Assembly (NCBI RefSeq): GCF_015500075.1
Contig: NZ_CP045496.1
Location: 620,001 to 684,000 of the forward strand
DNA: 64,000 bases
Direction of reading: 5' to 3'
Source: Mesorhizobium sp. INR15
Lineage (GTDB): Bacteria > Pseudomonadota > Alphaproteobacteria > Rhizobiales > Rhizobiaceae
The notes beneath the pieces were generated by a model. It was not told where the DNA came from. It did no database searches and saw nothing but the letters and a program-made list of their open reading frames with translations. Shown here piece by piece: positions 46,310 through 55,432 of the stretch. Positions within the stretch are counted from its first letter, which is position 1. Each line of letters starts with the position of its first letter. The position numbers and the translations under genes were made by a program.

Positions 46310-47896
46310 TCAACGGATCGCGTCCAGCACCTGCCTCTGGCGGTGCATCTCGAGGAAGACCCGGTAGTCGCGGTCGAAACGCCCTGATGATGCCGGGTTC
46401 GAGGCACGCGTCTTGCCGCCCTGCTGCATGGCGAGACAGGCGGCGTTGAGGTCGGGAAACAGACCGGCTGCAGTGGCGGCAACCATGCCGGTGCCGAGCA
46501 GCACCGCCTCGTCGGCCAGCGGCTCGACCACCGTGCAGCCGGTGGCGTCGGCATAGAGTTCCATCAACAGCGGGTTCTTGGTGTGGCCGCCGGTGACATG
46601 CAGCGTGTCGATGAGGTAGCCGTTCTCGTTCAACGCCTCGAGTACGTGGCGCACGCCGAGCGCGATGCCGACGGCGGTGCGCCAGTAAAGCTTGCACAGG
46701 CTGTCGAAGGATGAATCCAGCGTCAGCCCACTGACCACGCCGACAGCATGGGGATCGGCGAGCGGCGAGCGGTTACCGTGGAAATCCGGCAACACATGCA
46801 GCCTGCCTGCGAGGTTCTCGCCTTCGGCGGCACGCAACTCGGCGACACGGCTGGCGATCCTGGCATGCATGGCGGCATCCGGTTCGCCGCCGGCGCCATG
46901 CCAGCGGATAATATGATCGAGCAGCGCGCCGGTGGCCGACTGGCCGCCTTCCGACAGCCAAAGCTTCGGCAATGCCGCACCGTAATAGGGACCCCAGACG
47001 CCGGCGAATGGCTGCGGATCAGGCGACATCGCCATGACGCAGCTCGATGTACCGGCAATCAAGGCCAGATGCCGGCCGATATTCTGTTCGTCGCCGGCAA
47101 AGCCACCGAGCACGCCAAGCGCGCCGGCATAGGCATCGATCACACCCGCGCCAACCCGGCAGTTCGTCGTCAGGCCGAGATCCGCTGCCGCCTGTGGCGT
47201 GAGACAACCGATGTCGGCGCCGACCGGACTGGCCTTTTCGGGCAGGTTGCCGTGCTCGAAGAGGTCGTCGAGGCCGACGATCCCGAAGAAGTCGCGCCGC
47301 CAGCCGGTCTCCTCATGCGCGAGGTAGGTCCACTTGGCGGTCAGCGTGCATTGTGAGCGGGCGAGCGAGCCGGTTGCCTGCCATGTCAGGAAATCGGCGA
47401 GGTCGAATAGGTAGCCGGCTTCATTCCATGTCTTGCGCAGGTTGCGCTTCAGCCACATCAGTTTCGGCGTCGCCATTTCCGGAGACATGACGCCGCCGAT
47501 ATAGTCGAGCACGGCATGGCCGCTCGCGGTGCACTCGTCGGCCTCGGCAATGGCGCGATGGTCGAGCCAGACGATGGTGTCCCAACGCTTGTCACCTGAC
47601 ACCGAGACGCTGAGCTGGCCGCCATCGGCATCCCGTACAACCAGCGAACAGGTTGCGTCGAAGGAAATGCCGACGACATCCTGTGCGTCCACACCGGCCT
47701 TTTCGCGGGCGGCGCGCACAGCCCGGCATACCGCCGACCAGATATCGCGCGAATCATGTTCGGCGTGATCGGACTTCGGCTGGTTCATGACGATCGGGTG
47801 CTCGGCGCGGCCAAGCAAGGTACCACTGGTGTCGAGAATGCCCGCGCGGGCGCTCCCGGTGCCGACATCGACCGCGCAAACGAAGGGTTTCGTCAA
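46310..47896 (-). CDS. FGGY-family pentulose kinase (D-ribulokinase-like)
   Basis: A 528-residue carbohydrate kinase. The N-terminal phosphate-binding strand is CAVDVGTGSARAGILD. The segments VVGISFDATCSLVVRD, WDTIVWLDHRAIAEAD and the C-terminal DTLHVTGGHTKNPLLMELYA with the adenosine-motif Gly pair are typical of the ribulokinase/YpCarbK branch of the FGGY family. It would phosphorylate the ketopentose released by polyol dehydrogenases. It is the last gene of the minus-strand polyol operon and overlaps the HAD gene by 4 nt. Confidence 0.9.
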   Translation of the reverse strand: MTKPFVCAVDVGTGSARAGILDTSGTLLGRAEHPIVMNQPKSDHAEHDSRDIWSAVCRAVRAAREKAGVDAQDVVGISFDATCSLVVRDADGGQLSVSVSGDKRWDTIVWLDHRAIAEADECTASGHAVLDYIGGVMSPEMATPKLMWLKRNLRKTWNEAGYLFDLADFLTWQATGSLARSQCTLTAKWTYLAHEETGWRRDFFGIVGLDDLFEHGNLPEKASPVGADIGCLTPQAAADLGLTTNCRVGAGVIDAYAGALGVLGGFAGDEQNIGRHLALIAGTSSCVMAMSPDPQPFAGVWGPYYGAALPKLWLSEGGQSATGALLDHIIRWHGAGGEPDAAMHARIASRVAELRAAEGENLAGRLHVLPDFHGNRSPLADPHAVGVVSGLTLDSSFDSLCKLYWRTAVGIALGVRHVLEALNENGYLIDTLHVTGGHTKNPLLMELYADATGCTVVEPLADEAVLLGTGMVAATAAGLFPDLNAACLAMQQGGKTRASNPASSGRFDRDYRVFLEMHRQRQVLDAIR

Positions 47897-48576
47897 GATG
47901 CTCTTACTCTCGCTCCCAGGCCTGCAATCAGATCGGGCAATTGCAGCATGTCAGCGAATATAAAGTCCGGTTGCATCGACGCAAGCCGCGCTTTCAATGC
48001 GGGGTTGCCAGCATGTGTGCCGCCGGTGAAAGCGAGCACCCGCATACCAGCTGCACGCGCCGCCTCAACGCCGGCGGGACTGTCTTCGATGACAAGGCAA
48101 TTTTGCGGTCTGGCGCCCATTGTCATGGCGGCATGCAGGAAGAGATCCGGCGCCGGCTTGCCGCGCGCCACCATGCCGGCGCTGAACAAATGCGGCTCCA
48201 GCAAGCCAAGCAGACCGGTGACGTCGAGCGCATAGCGGATGCGGTCGAGCGTGCCGGAAGAGGCAACGCAGCGAGGCAGCCCAAGCCTCGGCAGCATTTC
48301 CATAACGCCCGGCATAGGCTTCAGTTCCTCACGGAACTTGCGCATCAATTCGACGCGCATCTCGGTCAGATGCTTGTCGGTGATTTCAAGGCCGAAGTCG
48401 CGGCCGAGGATTTCACGGACGCTTTTCATGCTCTTGCCAAGGAAGTGCTCATAGGCCGTGTCCTCGGCAATACTGCCGCCGGCCAGCTTGATCATGCCGA
48501 GCAGCGCCGACACCGACAGCGCTTCGCTGTCGACCAGCACGCCATCGCAGTCGAAAATGACCAGTTCCGGCGTCAT
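47893..48576 (-). CDS. HAD-superfamily phosphatase
   Basis: A 227-residue HAD hydrolase of the beta-phosphoglucomutase/GS1-type group. Motif I FDCDGVLVDSEAL, motif II VASSGTLDRI, motif III region ARGKPAPDLFLHA and motif IV NCLVIEDSPAGVEAARAAG are all present. It is encoded between the mannitol dehydrogenase and kinase genes, so a sugar phosphate is the likely substrate, for example removal of a dead-end polyol or ketose phosphate. Confidence 0.9.
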   Translation of the reverse strand: MTPELVIFDCDGVLVDSEALSVSALLGMIKLAGGSIAEDTAYEHFLGKSMKSVREILGRDFGLEITDKHLTEMRVELMRKFREELKPMPGVMEMLPRLGLPRCVASSGTLDRIRYALDVTGLLGLLEPHLFSAGMVARGKPAPDLFLHAAMTMGARPQNCLVIEDSPAGVEAARAAGMRVLAFTGGTHAGNPALKARLASMQPDFIFADMLQLPDLIAGLGARVRAS

Positions 48577-48591
48577 GGCGTCAGATGCGTC

Positions 48592-50070
48592 TCAGAGCTT
48601 GCCGGCGAGGTAGCGCGTCAGCGTGGCGCGGGCGCCATTCGCCCACAGAACGTTGAGCGCATGGGCGAAAGCCTCGACAAACGATGCGGCGCGGCCAACG
48701 TCACCATAGATATCCTCCATGGCAAGCCAGGCCGCCGGTGCATCCTTCGCTGCCCTGGCGGTTGCCTGCAGCCGGTCCCAGCTCGGATCGTTGGGCTCGA
48801 TGACGGCGCCGCTATCGCTGGTGCCGAAGCAGTAGCGGCACCAGAGCGCCGATTCCAACGCCAGGCCCGCAACGCTTTTTCCGGCCTTCAAACGATCGGC
48901 GATGGTCGGGATGATGAATTTCGGCTGGCGGTTTGAGCCGTCGAGGCAGAGCCGCCGCACGGTGTCGCCGATCTTGGGATTGGAGAAGCGGTTTTCGATG
49001 AGCTGATAATATTCTTCCAGATCGGTATCCGGCACCGGCGGCACGGTCGGAATGATCTCGTCATGTTCGAGCTTGTCGAGAAAGCCGCGCACCAGCGGCT
49101 CCTGCATCGCTTCATGGACAAAATGGATATCCATAAGCCCGGCGGGATAGGCGATCGTGGCATGACCGCCGTTGAGGATGCGGATCTTCATCAGTTCATA
49201 AGGCGCAACATCCTTGACGAACTGCACGCCGACCTTTTCCAGCGGCGGGCGGCCGTCGGTGAAATGGTCCTCCAGCACCCATTGGCGGAACGGCTCGCAA
49301 AACACCGGCCAATTGTCCTCCAGGCCGAAATCCTTGGCCAGGATGCCGCGTTCGCGGTCGGTGGTTGCGGGTGTGATGCGGTCGACCATACCGTTTGGAA
49401 AGGCAACCTTGTCGCTGACCCAGTTCGCCAGATCCTCATCGATCAACCGTGCCAGACCGATCACCCCATCGGAGGTGACATGGCCGTTGTGCGGAATGTT
49501 GTCGCAGGACATCACCGTGAAGGGCACGATGCCGTCGTCGCGGCGCCGCATCAGCCCGGCGAGGATGATGCCGAACACCGTTTTCGGCGTCGCGCCCGGC
49601 TGGGCGTCGGCAACGATATCGGGGTGGGTCGGGTTGAACACGCCGGAGGCCGGATCGATGAAATAGCCGCCTTCGGTGATGGTCAGCGAAACGATGCGGA
49701 TCGCCGGATCGGCAAGCCGTTCGATGATGCCGGCCGCGTCGCCCGGCATCAGGAAATCGATCATGGCGCCGGTGACGCGAGCGCTCATATGGCCACTGTC
49801 TTGCTCGACCACCGTGGTCAGCCAGTCCTGCTCCTGCAGTTTGCCACGGCCAACCTTCTCGCCCTCGAACACACCGGCGCCAACCAGCGCCCAGTCGTGG
49901 CCGATGCCTGCATTGAACAGGTCGTCGAGATAGACAGCCTGATGCGAGCGGTGGAAATTGCCGACGCCGAAATGCACGATTCCGGGTTTCAGCACGGCAC
50001 GGTCATATCGGGGGCCGCTGACCTGCGCGGGCATATTGGCGAGATTGGAAGAAGAGAGTTTCACGGTCAT
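48592..50070 (-). CDS. mtlK: Mannitol 2-dehydrogenase-family oxidoreductase
   Basis: A 492-residue long-chain polyol dehydrogenase. The N-terminal NAD-binding signature is VHFGVGNFHRSHQAVYLDDL (GVGNFHR at 35-41) and the catalytic Lys/Asn/His array is in YELMKIRILNGGHATIAY. It oxidises mannitol to fructose or arabinitol to xylulose in relatives. The ATG at 50070 follows AAGGG at 8 nt. A repeat element (50110-50232) separates it from smoS upstream, so it may have its own transcript or be read through. Confidence 0.93.
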   Translation of the reverse strand: MTVKLSSSNLANMPAQVSGPRYDRAVLKPGIVHFGVGNFHRSHQAVYLDDLFNAGIGHDWALVGAGVFEGEKVGRGKLQEQDWLTTVVEQDSGHMSARVTGAMIDFLMPGDAAGIIERLADPAIRIVSLTITEGGYFIDPASGVFNPTHPDIVADAQPGATPKTVFGIILAGLMRRRDDGIVPFTVMSCDNIPHNGHVTSDGVIGLARLIDEDLANWVSDKVAFPNGMVDRITPATTDRERGILAKDFGLEDNWPVFCEPFRQWVLEDHFTDGRPPLEKVGVQFVKDVAPYELMKIRILNGGHATIAYPAGLMDIHFVHEAMQEPLVRGFLDKLEHDEIIPTVPPVPDTDLEEYYQLIENRFSNPKIGDTVRRLCLDGSNRQPKFIIPTIADRLKAGKSVAGLALESALWCRYCFGTSDSGAVIEPNDPSWDRLQATARAAKDAPAAWLAMEDIYGDVGRAASFVEAFAHALNVLWANGARATLTRYLAGKL

Positions 50071-50109
50071 CTGCTTTACCCTTTTGGCCGGGCTACGGCC
50101 TTCGTCATT

Positions 50110-50232
50110 CCCCCTCTCCCCGTCCTTCATGGGGAGAGGGTAAGGGTGAGGGGCAGCACGAGCGCTTCCGGATGTCCGCGCTGCCCCTCATCTGCCTGCC
50201 GGCATCTTCTCCCCGTGAAGGACGGGGAGAAG
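50110..50232. repeat. Intergenic inverted-repeat element, copy 2
   Basis: Contains CTCTCCCC/GGGGAGAG hairpin at the left, GAGGGGCAGC with inverted partner GCTGCCCCTC, and TTCTCCCCGT/ACGGGGAGAA hairpin at the right. Shares the stretch from CCGCGCTGCCCCTCAT to the terminal hairpin with copy 3 at 61231-61289. It lies between smoS and mtlK. Confidence 0.75.
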
Positions 50233-50245
50233 AGCACCTTGTCTT

Positions 50246-51022
50246 TCAGCTCATCCACTGGCCGCCATCGACATTGTAGGTCTGGGCGACGATGTATTCG
50301 GCGTCGTTGCTGGCGAGAAAGACAGCCATGCCGGTAAGGTCGTGCGCCGTGCCCATGCGGCCGTAGGGCACGCCCTCGCCGACCAGTTTCTTCTTCTCGC
50401 CCCTCGGCCGGTTCTCGAATTTGGCGAACAGGGCATCGACGTGATCCCAGTGTTCGCCGTCGACGACGCCGGGCGCGATGGCGTTGACATTGATGCGGTG
50501 CTTGATCAGGTCGAGCCCCGCCGATTGGGTCAGCGAAATGACAGCGGCCTTGGTGGCGCAATAGACGCCGACCAGCGCCTCGCCACGACGGCCAGCCTGG
50601 CTCGCCATGTTGATGATCCGGCCGCCACTGCCGCGCGCGATCATCGACCGGGCGGCTGCCTGCAGCATGAACAGCGTGCCGGCGACATTGACGGAGAACA
50701 GCTTGTCAAAGCTTGCCTTGGTGATGTCGACAATCGGCGCCAGGTCGAACAGGGCGGCATTGTTGATCAGGATGTCGAGACCGCCGGTCCTGGTCTCGAC
50801 CGTCTTGACCGCAGCGTCGATCGAGCCAAGATCGGTGACATCGAGCTTCACGGCATAGGCCTTGCCGCCAATCTCGGCAGCGGTCTTTTCGGCCGCCTCA
50901 AGATTGATGTCGGCAATGGCAACGGTGGCGCCTTCGCCGACATAGGCTTCGGCGAACGCCTTGCCGATGCCACGGGCGGAGCCCGTGATCAGCGCCGATT
51001 TGCCGGCCAGGCGCATGCTCAC
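50246..51022 (-). CDS. smoS: Short-chain polyol dehydrogenase (sorbitol/galactitol dehydrogenase)
   Basis: A 258-residue SDR. The nucleotide motif TGSARGIG is at 13-20, NNAA at 87-90, catalytic Ser141, Tyr154 and Lys158 (Y-C-A-T-K). The active-site loop and the C-terminal YNVDGGQWMS match the SmoS type that oxidises sorbitol to fructose or galactitol to tagatose. It overlaps the smoK-like ATPase by 4 nt, mirroring the gene order of the sorbitol-mannitol operon of Rhodobacter. Confidence 0.92.
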   Translation of the reverse strand: MSMRLAGKSALITGSARGIGKAFAEAYVGEGATVAIADINLEAAEKTAAEIGGKAYAVKLDVTDLGSIDAAVKTVETRTGGLDILINNAALFDLAPIVDITKASFDKLFSVNVAGTLFMLQAAARSMIARGSGGRIINMASQAGRRGEALVGVYCATKAAVISLTQSAGLDLIKHRINVNAIAPGVVDGEHWDHVDALFAKFENRPRGEKKKLVGEGVPYGRMGTAHDLTGMAVFLASNDAEYIVAQTYNVDGGQWMS

Positions 51023-52017
51023 ATCGCCTTTCCGTCGGCGCCGAAGCGATGCAGCTTGGCCTGGTCGGGCGTCAGATAGATCGTGTCGCCGTGGCGGACG
51101 GCCAGTTCGCCATCGGCACGAACGGTCAGCGGGCCGACACCTTCGGCCTGGACATGCAGGAAGGTGTCGGATCCCAGATGCTCGGCAACGCCGACGACGG
51201 CTTTCCAGTCGCCCGCCGTGGTCGAGATGCCCAGATGCTCGGGGCGGATGCCGATGGTCTTGGCGCTGTATTTGGCGGCCGGCGCGCCTTCGATCAGGTT
51301 CATCTTGGGCGAACCGATGAAGCCGGCGACGAACAGGTTCTTCGGCGTCTTGTAGAGCTCCATCGGCGAGCCGACCTGCTCGATGTTGCCGGCGTTCAGC
51401 ACGACGATCTTGTCGGCCATGGTCATGGCTTCGACCTGATCGTGAGTGACGTAGATCATGGTGGTCTTGAGCTGATGATGCAGCTCGCTGATCTCCAGCC
51501 GCATGGTGCCGCGCAAGGCGGCATCGAGGTTGGAGAGCGGCTCGTCGAACAGGAAGGCCGAAGGCTGGCGCACGATGGCGCGGCCGATGGCAACACGCTG
51601 GCGCTGGCCGCCGGAGAGCTGGCCAGGCCGGCGCTCAAGATAGTTGGTGAGGTTCAGCACGCGCGCCGCGTCCTTCACCTTCCGGTCGATGGTCGCCTGA
51701 TCCTCGCCCGCCATCTTCAGCGGAAAGGCGATGTTCTTGGCCACCGTCATATGCGGATAAAGTGCGTAGGACTGGAACACCATGGCCAGCTTGCGCTTGG
51801 CCGGCGCCTCGCCGGTGACATCACGGCCATCGATGTTGATGGTGCCGCCGCTGGTGTCCTCCAGACCGGCGATCAGGCGCAGCAGCGTTGACTTGCCGCA
51901 GCCGGAAGGGCCGACGAAGACGACGAATTCCCCGTTTTCGATCACCAGGTCGAGACCCGGGATGATGGACGTCGATCCGAAGGACTTGGAGACGTTCTTG
52001 AGCGTGATGTTTCCCAT
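51019..52017 (-). CDS. smoK: Sorbitol/mannitol ABC transporter ATP-binding protein
   Basis: A 332-residue CUT1 ATPase. Walker A GPSGCGKSTLLRLIAG, signature LSGGQRQRVAIGRAI, Walker B FLFDEPLSNLDAALRG, switch YVTHDQVEAMTMAD and a TOBE-containing C-terminus. The ATG at 52017 follows GGAGGAAACC; a longer frame upstream is not supported. It overlaps smoS by 4 nt and follows the second permease by 52 nt. Confidence 0.92.
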   Translation of the reverse strand: MGNITLKNVSKSFGSTSIIPGLDLVIENGEFVVFVGPSGCGKSTLLRLIAGLEDTSGGTINIDGRDVTGEAPAKRKLAMVFQSYALYPHMTVAKNIAFPLKMAGEDQATIDRKVKDAARVLNLTNYLERRPGQLSGGQRQRVAIGRAIVRQPSAFLFDEPLSNLDAALRGTMRLEISELHHQLKTTMIYVTHDQVEAMTMADKIVVLNAGNIEQVGSPMELYKTPKNLFVAGFIGSPKMNLIEGAPAAKYSAKTIGIRPEHLGISTTAGDWKAVVGVAEHLGSDTFLHVQAEGVGPLTVRADGELAVRHGDTIYLTPDQAKLHRFGADGKAM

Positions 52018-52069
52018 GGTTTCCTCCCCGAGGGGTTCTTTTTCGCCGCTTGCTTCAGGCAAACGTCCG

Positions 52070-52894
52070 TTACTTCACCGCACCAAAGGTCAGGCCGCGC
52101 ACCAGCTGCTTCTGGCTGAACCAGCCCATGATCAGGATCGGTGCGATGGCCAGCGTCGAGGCCGCCGAAAGCTTGGCCCAGAACAGACCTTGCGGGCTGG
52201 AGAAGGAGCTGATGAAGGCGGTGAGTGGTGCGGCTTCCGTGGTGGTCAGCCGGATCGTCCAGAACGCTTCGTTCCAAGCCAGGATGATGTTGAGCAGCAT
52301 GGTCGAGGCGATGCCCGGCACCGCCATCGGCGTCAGCACGTACCAGATTTCCCCCCACAGCGATGCGCCATCCATGCGCGAGGCTTCCAGGATCTCGCCC
52401 GGGATTTCGCGGAAGTAGGTGTAGAGCATCCAGACCACGATCGGCAGGTTGATCAGCATCAGCATGACCATCAGGCCGATGCGGCTGTCGAGCAGTCCAA
52501 GGTCACGGAAGATCAGGTAGATCGGAAACAGCACGGCGACCGCCGGCATCATCTTGGTGGACAGCATCCACATCAGGATGTCCTTGGTCCGCTTGCCCGG
52601 CGAGAAGGCCATTGACCAAGCGGCCGGTATGGCAACGAGCAGAGCCAGGATGGTCGATCCCACGGAGAGGATCACCGAGTTCAGGAAGAACTTGAAGTAG
52701 CCGCTCTGCGCCTGAACCTCGGCATAGCTCTCAAACGTTCCCGACGGGATCAGGTTGAAGCCCTGGATGGCTTCCTGCTCCGACTTGAACGACGTGATGA
52801 TCGTATACAGGATCGGGAAGAAGATCAGCAGCGCGACGATCCAGGCGGCAACTGTCGCGATTGTCTTGTGCTGGGTGGTGACTGAGCGTGCCAT
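52070..52894 (-). CDS. smoG: Sorbitol/mannitol ABC transporter permease 2
   Basis: A 274-residue MalG-like permease with six helices. The EAA loop is EILEASRMDGASLWGEIWYV followed by VLTPMAVPGIASTMLLNII. The WNEAFWTIRLTT segment is typical of mannitol/sorbitol systems. It begins 11 nt after permease 1. Confidence 0.9.
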   Translation of the reverse strand: MARSVTTQHKTIATVAAWIVALLIFFPILYTIITSFKSEQEAIQGFNLIPSGTFESYAEVQAQSGYFKFFLNSVILSVGSTILALLVAIPAAWSMAFSPGKRTKDILMWMLSTKMMPAVAVLFPIYLIFRDLGLLDSRIGLMVMLMLINLPIVVWMLYTYFREIPGEILEASRMDGASLWGEIWYVLTPMAVPGIASTMLLNIILAWNEAFWTIRLTTTEAAPLTAFISSFSSPQGLFWAKLSAASTLAIAPILIMGWFSQKQLVRGLTFGAVK

Positions 52895-52905
52895 CTTATC
52901 CTCCC

Positions 52906-53778
52906 TTACTTGTCCAGGTTCTTGCCGACGGCGCGCATGGCGAAGAAGGCAACGATGTTGGCGAGAATGACAGCGATGATGCCGCCGGCGGATGCCTGGC
53001 CGATTTTGAACTCCAGCAGTGCCTTCTGGTAGACGAGGAAAGGCAGGTTGGTGGAGGCATATCCAGGACCGCCATTAGTGGTGACGAGGATCTCGGCATA
53101 GACCGACAGCAGGAAGATCGTCTGGATCAGGATGACGACGGTGATCGCCCGCGACATGTGCGGCAGCGTCAGATGGATGAAGCGGCTGACGAAGCCGGCG
53201 CCGTCCATCTCGGCGGCTTCCTTCTGCTCACCGTCGAGCGACTGCAATGAAGTCAGCAGGATCAGTGTCGCGAAAGGCAGCCATTGCCAGGCGACAATGA
53301 TGATGATGGCCAGCATCGGATGTTGCCCGAACCAGTCGATCGGCTGGGCGCCGAAGAAGCGCGCTATGTCGGCGAACACCCCGTATTGCGGGTGCATGAT
53401 CATGTTCTTCCAGACAAGTGCTGCCACCGGCGGCATGACAAAGAACGGCGAGATGACGAGGATGCGCACGATGCCTTGTCCCCACATCGGCTGATCAATC
53501 AGAAGCGCCAGCAGGATGCCGCCGATCACCGTGATCAGGAGCACGCTGACCACGAGGACAAGCGTGTTGAGGATCGACTGCAGGAAGGCCGGGTTGGAAT
53601 AGAACAGCGCATAGTTCGAGAGGCCGACGAAGCCATCCCGAACCGGGTTGAGCGGATTGTACTGCTGGAAGGAGAACCACAAGGTGAGTGCCAGCGGAAC
53701 AACCATCCACACCAGCAGCAGCACCACGGATGGCGCCATCATGAAACGGGCAAGCGAACGGGTCTGCTGAGTAGCCAT
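52906..53778 (-). CDS. smoF: Sorbitol/mannitol ABC transporter permease 1
   Basis: A 290-residue MalF-like permease. The first helix is FMMAPSVVLLLVWMVVPLAL and the EAA loop is EAAEMDGAGFVSRFIHLTLP, with a C-terminal LVTTNGGPGYASTNLPFLVY typical of polyol permeases. The ATG at 53778 has AAGGG at 8-nt spacing; the GTG nine bases upstream is less likely. A terminator-like hairpin lies between this gene and the binding protein. Confidence 0.9.
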   Translation of the reverse strand: MATQQTRSLARFMMAPSVVLLLVWMVVPLALTLWFSFQQYNPLNPVRDGFVGLSNYALFYSNPAFLQSILNTLVLVVSVLLITVIGGILLALLIDQPMWGQGIVRILVISPFFVMPPVAALVWKNMIMHPQYGVFADIARFFGAQPIDWFGQHPMLAIIIIVAWQWLPFATLILLTSLQSLDGEQKEAAEMDGAGFVSRFIHLTLPHMSRAITVVILIQTIFLLSVYAEILVTTNGGPGYASTNLPFLVYQKALLEFKIGQASAGGIIAVILANIVAFFAMRAVGKNLDK

Positions 53779-53829
53779 GACGGTCACCCTTCAATGGTCA
53801 GACTGAATTTTCAAAGACTATCAAAAAGG

Positions 53830-53859
53830 CGGCCGCCCGAACTGGGACTCGGGCGGCCG
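53830..53859 (-). terminator. Partial intrinsic terminator after the smoE-type gene
   Basis: CGGCCGCCCGA (53830-53840) and TCGGGCGGCCG (53849-53859) form a perfect 11-bp stem with an 8-nt loop. Read on the minus strand it is followed by CCTTTTTGA, a short U-run. It lies between the binding-protein stop and the first permease start. It should reduce read-through and make the binding protein the most abundant product. Confidence 0.7.
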
Positions 53860-53902
53860 TTGCCGGTCAGGAAGGCGACCGGCATTCGGCACCGGGAGGA
53901 GC

Positions 53903-55213
53903 CTACTTGATATAACCGCCCTCGGTCATTGCCGCTGTGGCAGCGTCCTGGGCCTGCTTCAAGGCATCGTCGACGCTCGACTGGCCGGCAAGTGCCGCCG
54001 AGAAGAGCTGGCCGACAGTGGTACCAAGTCCCTGAAACTCAGGAATGGCGACGAACTGCACACCGACATAAGGCACCGGCTTGACGGTCGGATGCGTCGG
54101 ATCGGCTGCGTTGATGGAGTCCAGCGTCATCTTGGCGAAGGGAGCCGCCTTCTGGTAGTCGGCGTTGGCGTAGAGCGAGGAGCGCGTGCCCGGAGGAACG
54201 TTGGCCCAGCCTTCCTTGGCCGCGACGAGTTCGGCGTAGTGCTTGCTGGTTGCCCAGGCGACGAACTTCTCGGCCGCGGCCGCCTTCTGCGTGCCGGCGG
54301 GAATGGCAAGCGACCATGCCCACAGCCAGTTACCACGCTTGCCGAGGCCGTTGTCCGGGGCCAGCGCATAGCCGACCTTGTCGGCGACGGTGGAGTTCTT
54401 CGGGTCAGAGACGAAGGAGGCCGCCACGGTGGCGTCGATCCACATGCCGCACTTGCCCTGCTGGAACAGCGCCAGGTTTTCGTTGAAGCCGTTGGAGGAG
54501 GCGCCTTCCGGGCCGTCGGCCTTCATCAGGTCGACATAGAACTGCAGCGTCTTCTTCCACTCGGGCTGATCGAACTGCGGCTTCCAGTTCTCGTCGAACC
54601 AGCGTGCGCCGAAGGAGTTCGACATGGCGGTGAGGAAGGCCATGTTCTCGCCCCAGCCGGCCTTGCCACGCAGGCAGACGCCGTTAACGCCATTGGCGCG
54701 ATCGGTCATCTTGTCGGCGGCCTGCCTGATGAAATCCCAGGTCGGCGCGTCGGGCATCTTCAGCCCAGCCTTGTCCATCAGGTCCTTGCGGTACATGACG
54801 AAGGAGCTCTCGCCGTAGAAGGGGGCGGCATATAGCTTGCCGTCGACCGAAAGGCCGCCGGCAATGGCCGGGATGATGTCCTTGGCGTCATAGTCGTCGC
54901 CGAGCTTGTCGAGCGGCAGAAGCCAGCTCTGCTTGGCCCAGATCGGCACTTCATAGGTGCCGATGGTCATCACGTCATACTGGCCGCCCTTGGTGGCGAT
55001 ATCGGTGGTGACGCGCTCGCGCAGCACGTTTTCTTCGAGCGTGACCCAGTTGAGGGTGACGTCGGGGTTAGCCTTGGTGAAGTCGTCAGTCAGCTTCTGC
55101 ATGCGGACCATATCGCCATTGTTGACGGTGGCGATGGTGATGGATTCGGCATGTGCGGCGAACGCGAGTGCGCTTGTCGAGCACAAGCCCAGGATGAGCG
55201 TGCGAAGTTTCAT
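53903..55213 (-). CDS. smoE: Sorbitol/mannitol ABC transporter substrate-binding protein
   Basis: A 436-residue family-1 solute-binding protein. Signal peptide LRTLILGLCSTSALAFAAHA, mature start ESITIATVNNGDMVRMQKLT. Other landmarks are YDVMTIGTYEVPIWAKQSWL and YAAPFYGESSFVMYRKDLMD, close to SmoE/MtlE-type proteins. The ATG at 55213 follows GGGAGGAA. It is the first gene of the smo-type operon, with a candidate promoter at 55260-55289. Confidence 0.92.
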   Translation of the reverse strand: MKLRTLILGLCSTSALAFAAHAESITIATVNNGDMVRMQKLTDDFTKANPDVTLNWVTLEENVLRERVTTDIATKGGQYDVMTIGTYEVPIWAKQSWLLPLDKLGDDYDAKDIIPAIAGGLSVDGKLYAAPFYGESSFVMYRKDLMDKAGLKMPDAPTWDFIRQAADKMTDRANGVNGVCLRGKAGWGENMAFLTAMSNSFGARWFDENWKPQFDQPEWKKTLQFYVDLMKADGPEGASSNGFNENLALFQQGKCGMWIDATVAASFVSDPKNSTVADKVGYALAPDNGLGKRGNWLWAWSLAIPAGTQKAAAAEKFVAWATSKHYAELVAAKEGWANVPPGTRSSLYANADYQKAAPFAKMTLDSINAADPTHPTVKPVPYVGVQFVAIPEFQGLGTTVGQLFSAALAGQSSVDDALKQAQDAATAAMTEGGYIK

Positions 55214-55259
55214 CAAATTCCTCCCATGGACCAAGATGAGCATTTGCCTTGGCTTTGAG

Positions 55260-55289
55260 CAATTACTCACTTGGCGTTAATTATGTCAA
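55260..55289 (-). promoter_or_regulatory. Candidate promoter and operator of the smo-type operon
   Basis: On the minus strand TTGACA (55289-55284) is followed after 18 nt by TAATTG (55265-55260), about 47 nt before the smoE start. GAGCAATTACTC (55257-55268), a near-palindrome with one mismatched pair, overlaps the -10 and could be the SorC regulator site. The rest of the 219-nt gap down to the lysR remnant shows nothing clear. Confidence 0.5.
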
Positions 55290-55432
55290 GCCGGATTCGA
55301 TGCTGCAGCGCAGCACTCGAACTGGCGCGGCGGCGAACAGCAGGTGGATATGGGAGCGGCCAAGACAGGCGCGGCGGTTCACCGCTCGCTATCCAGCGAG
55401 TCGATGAAATCAGCGTATCGAGAGCCTGACGG

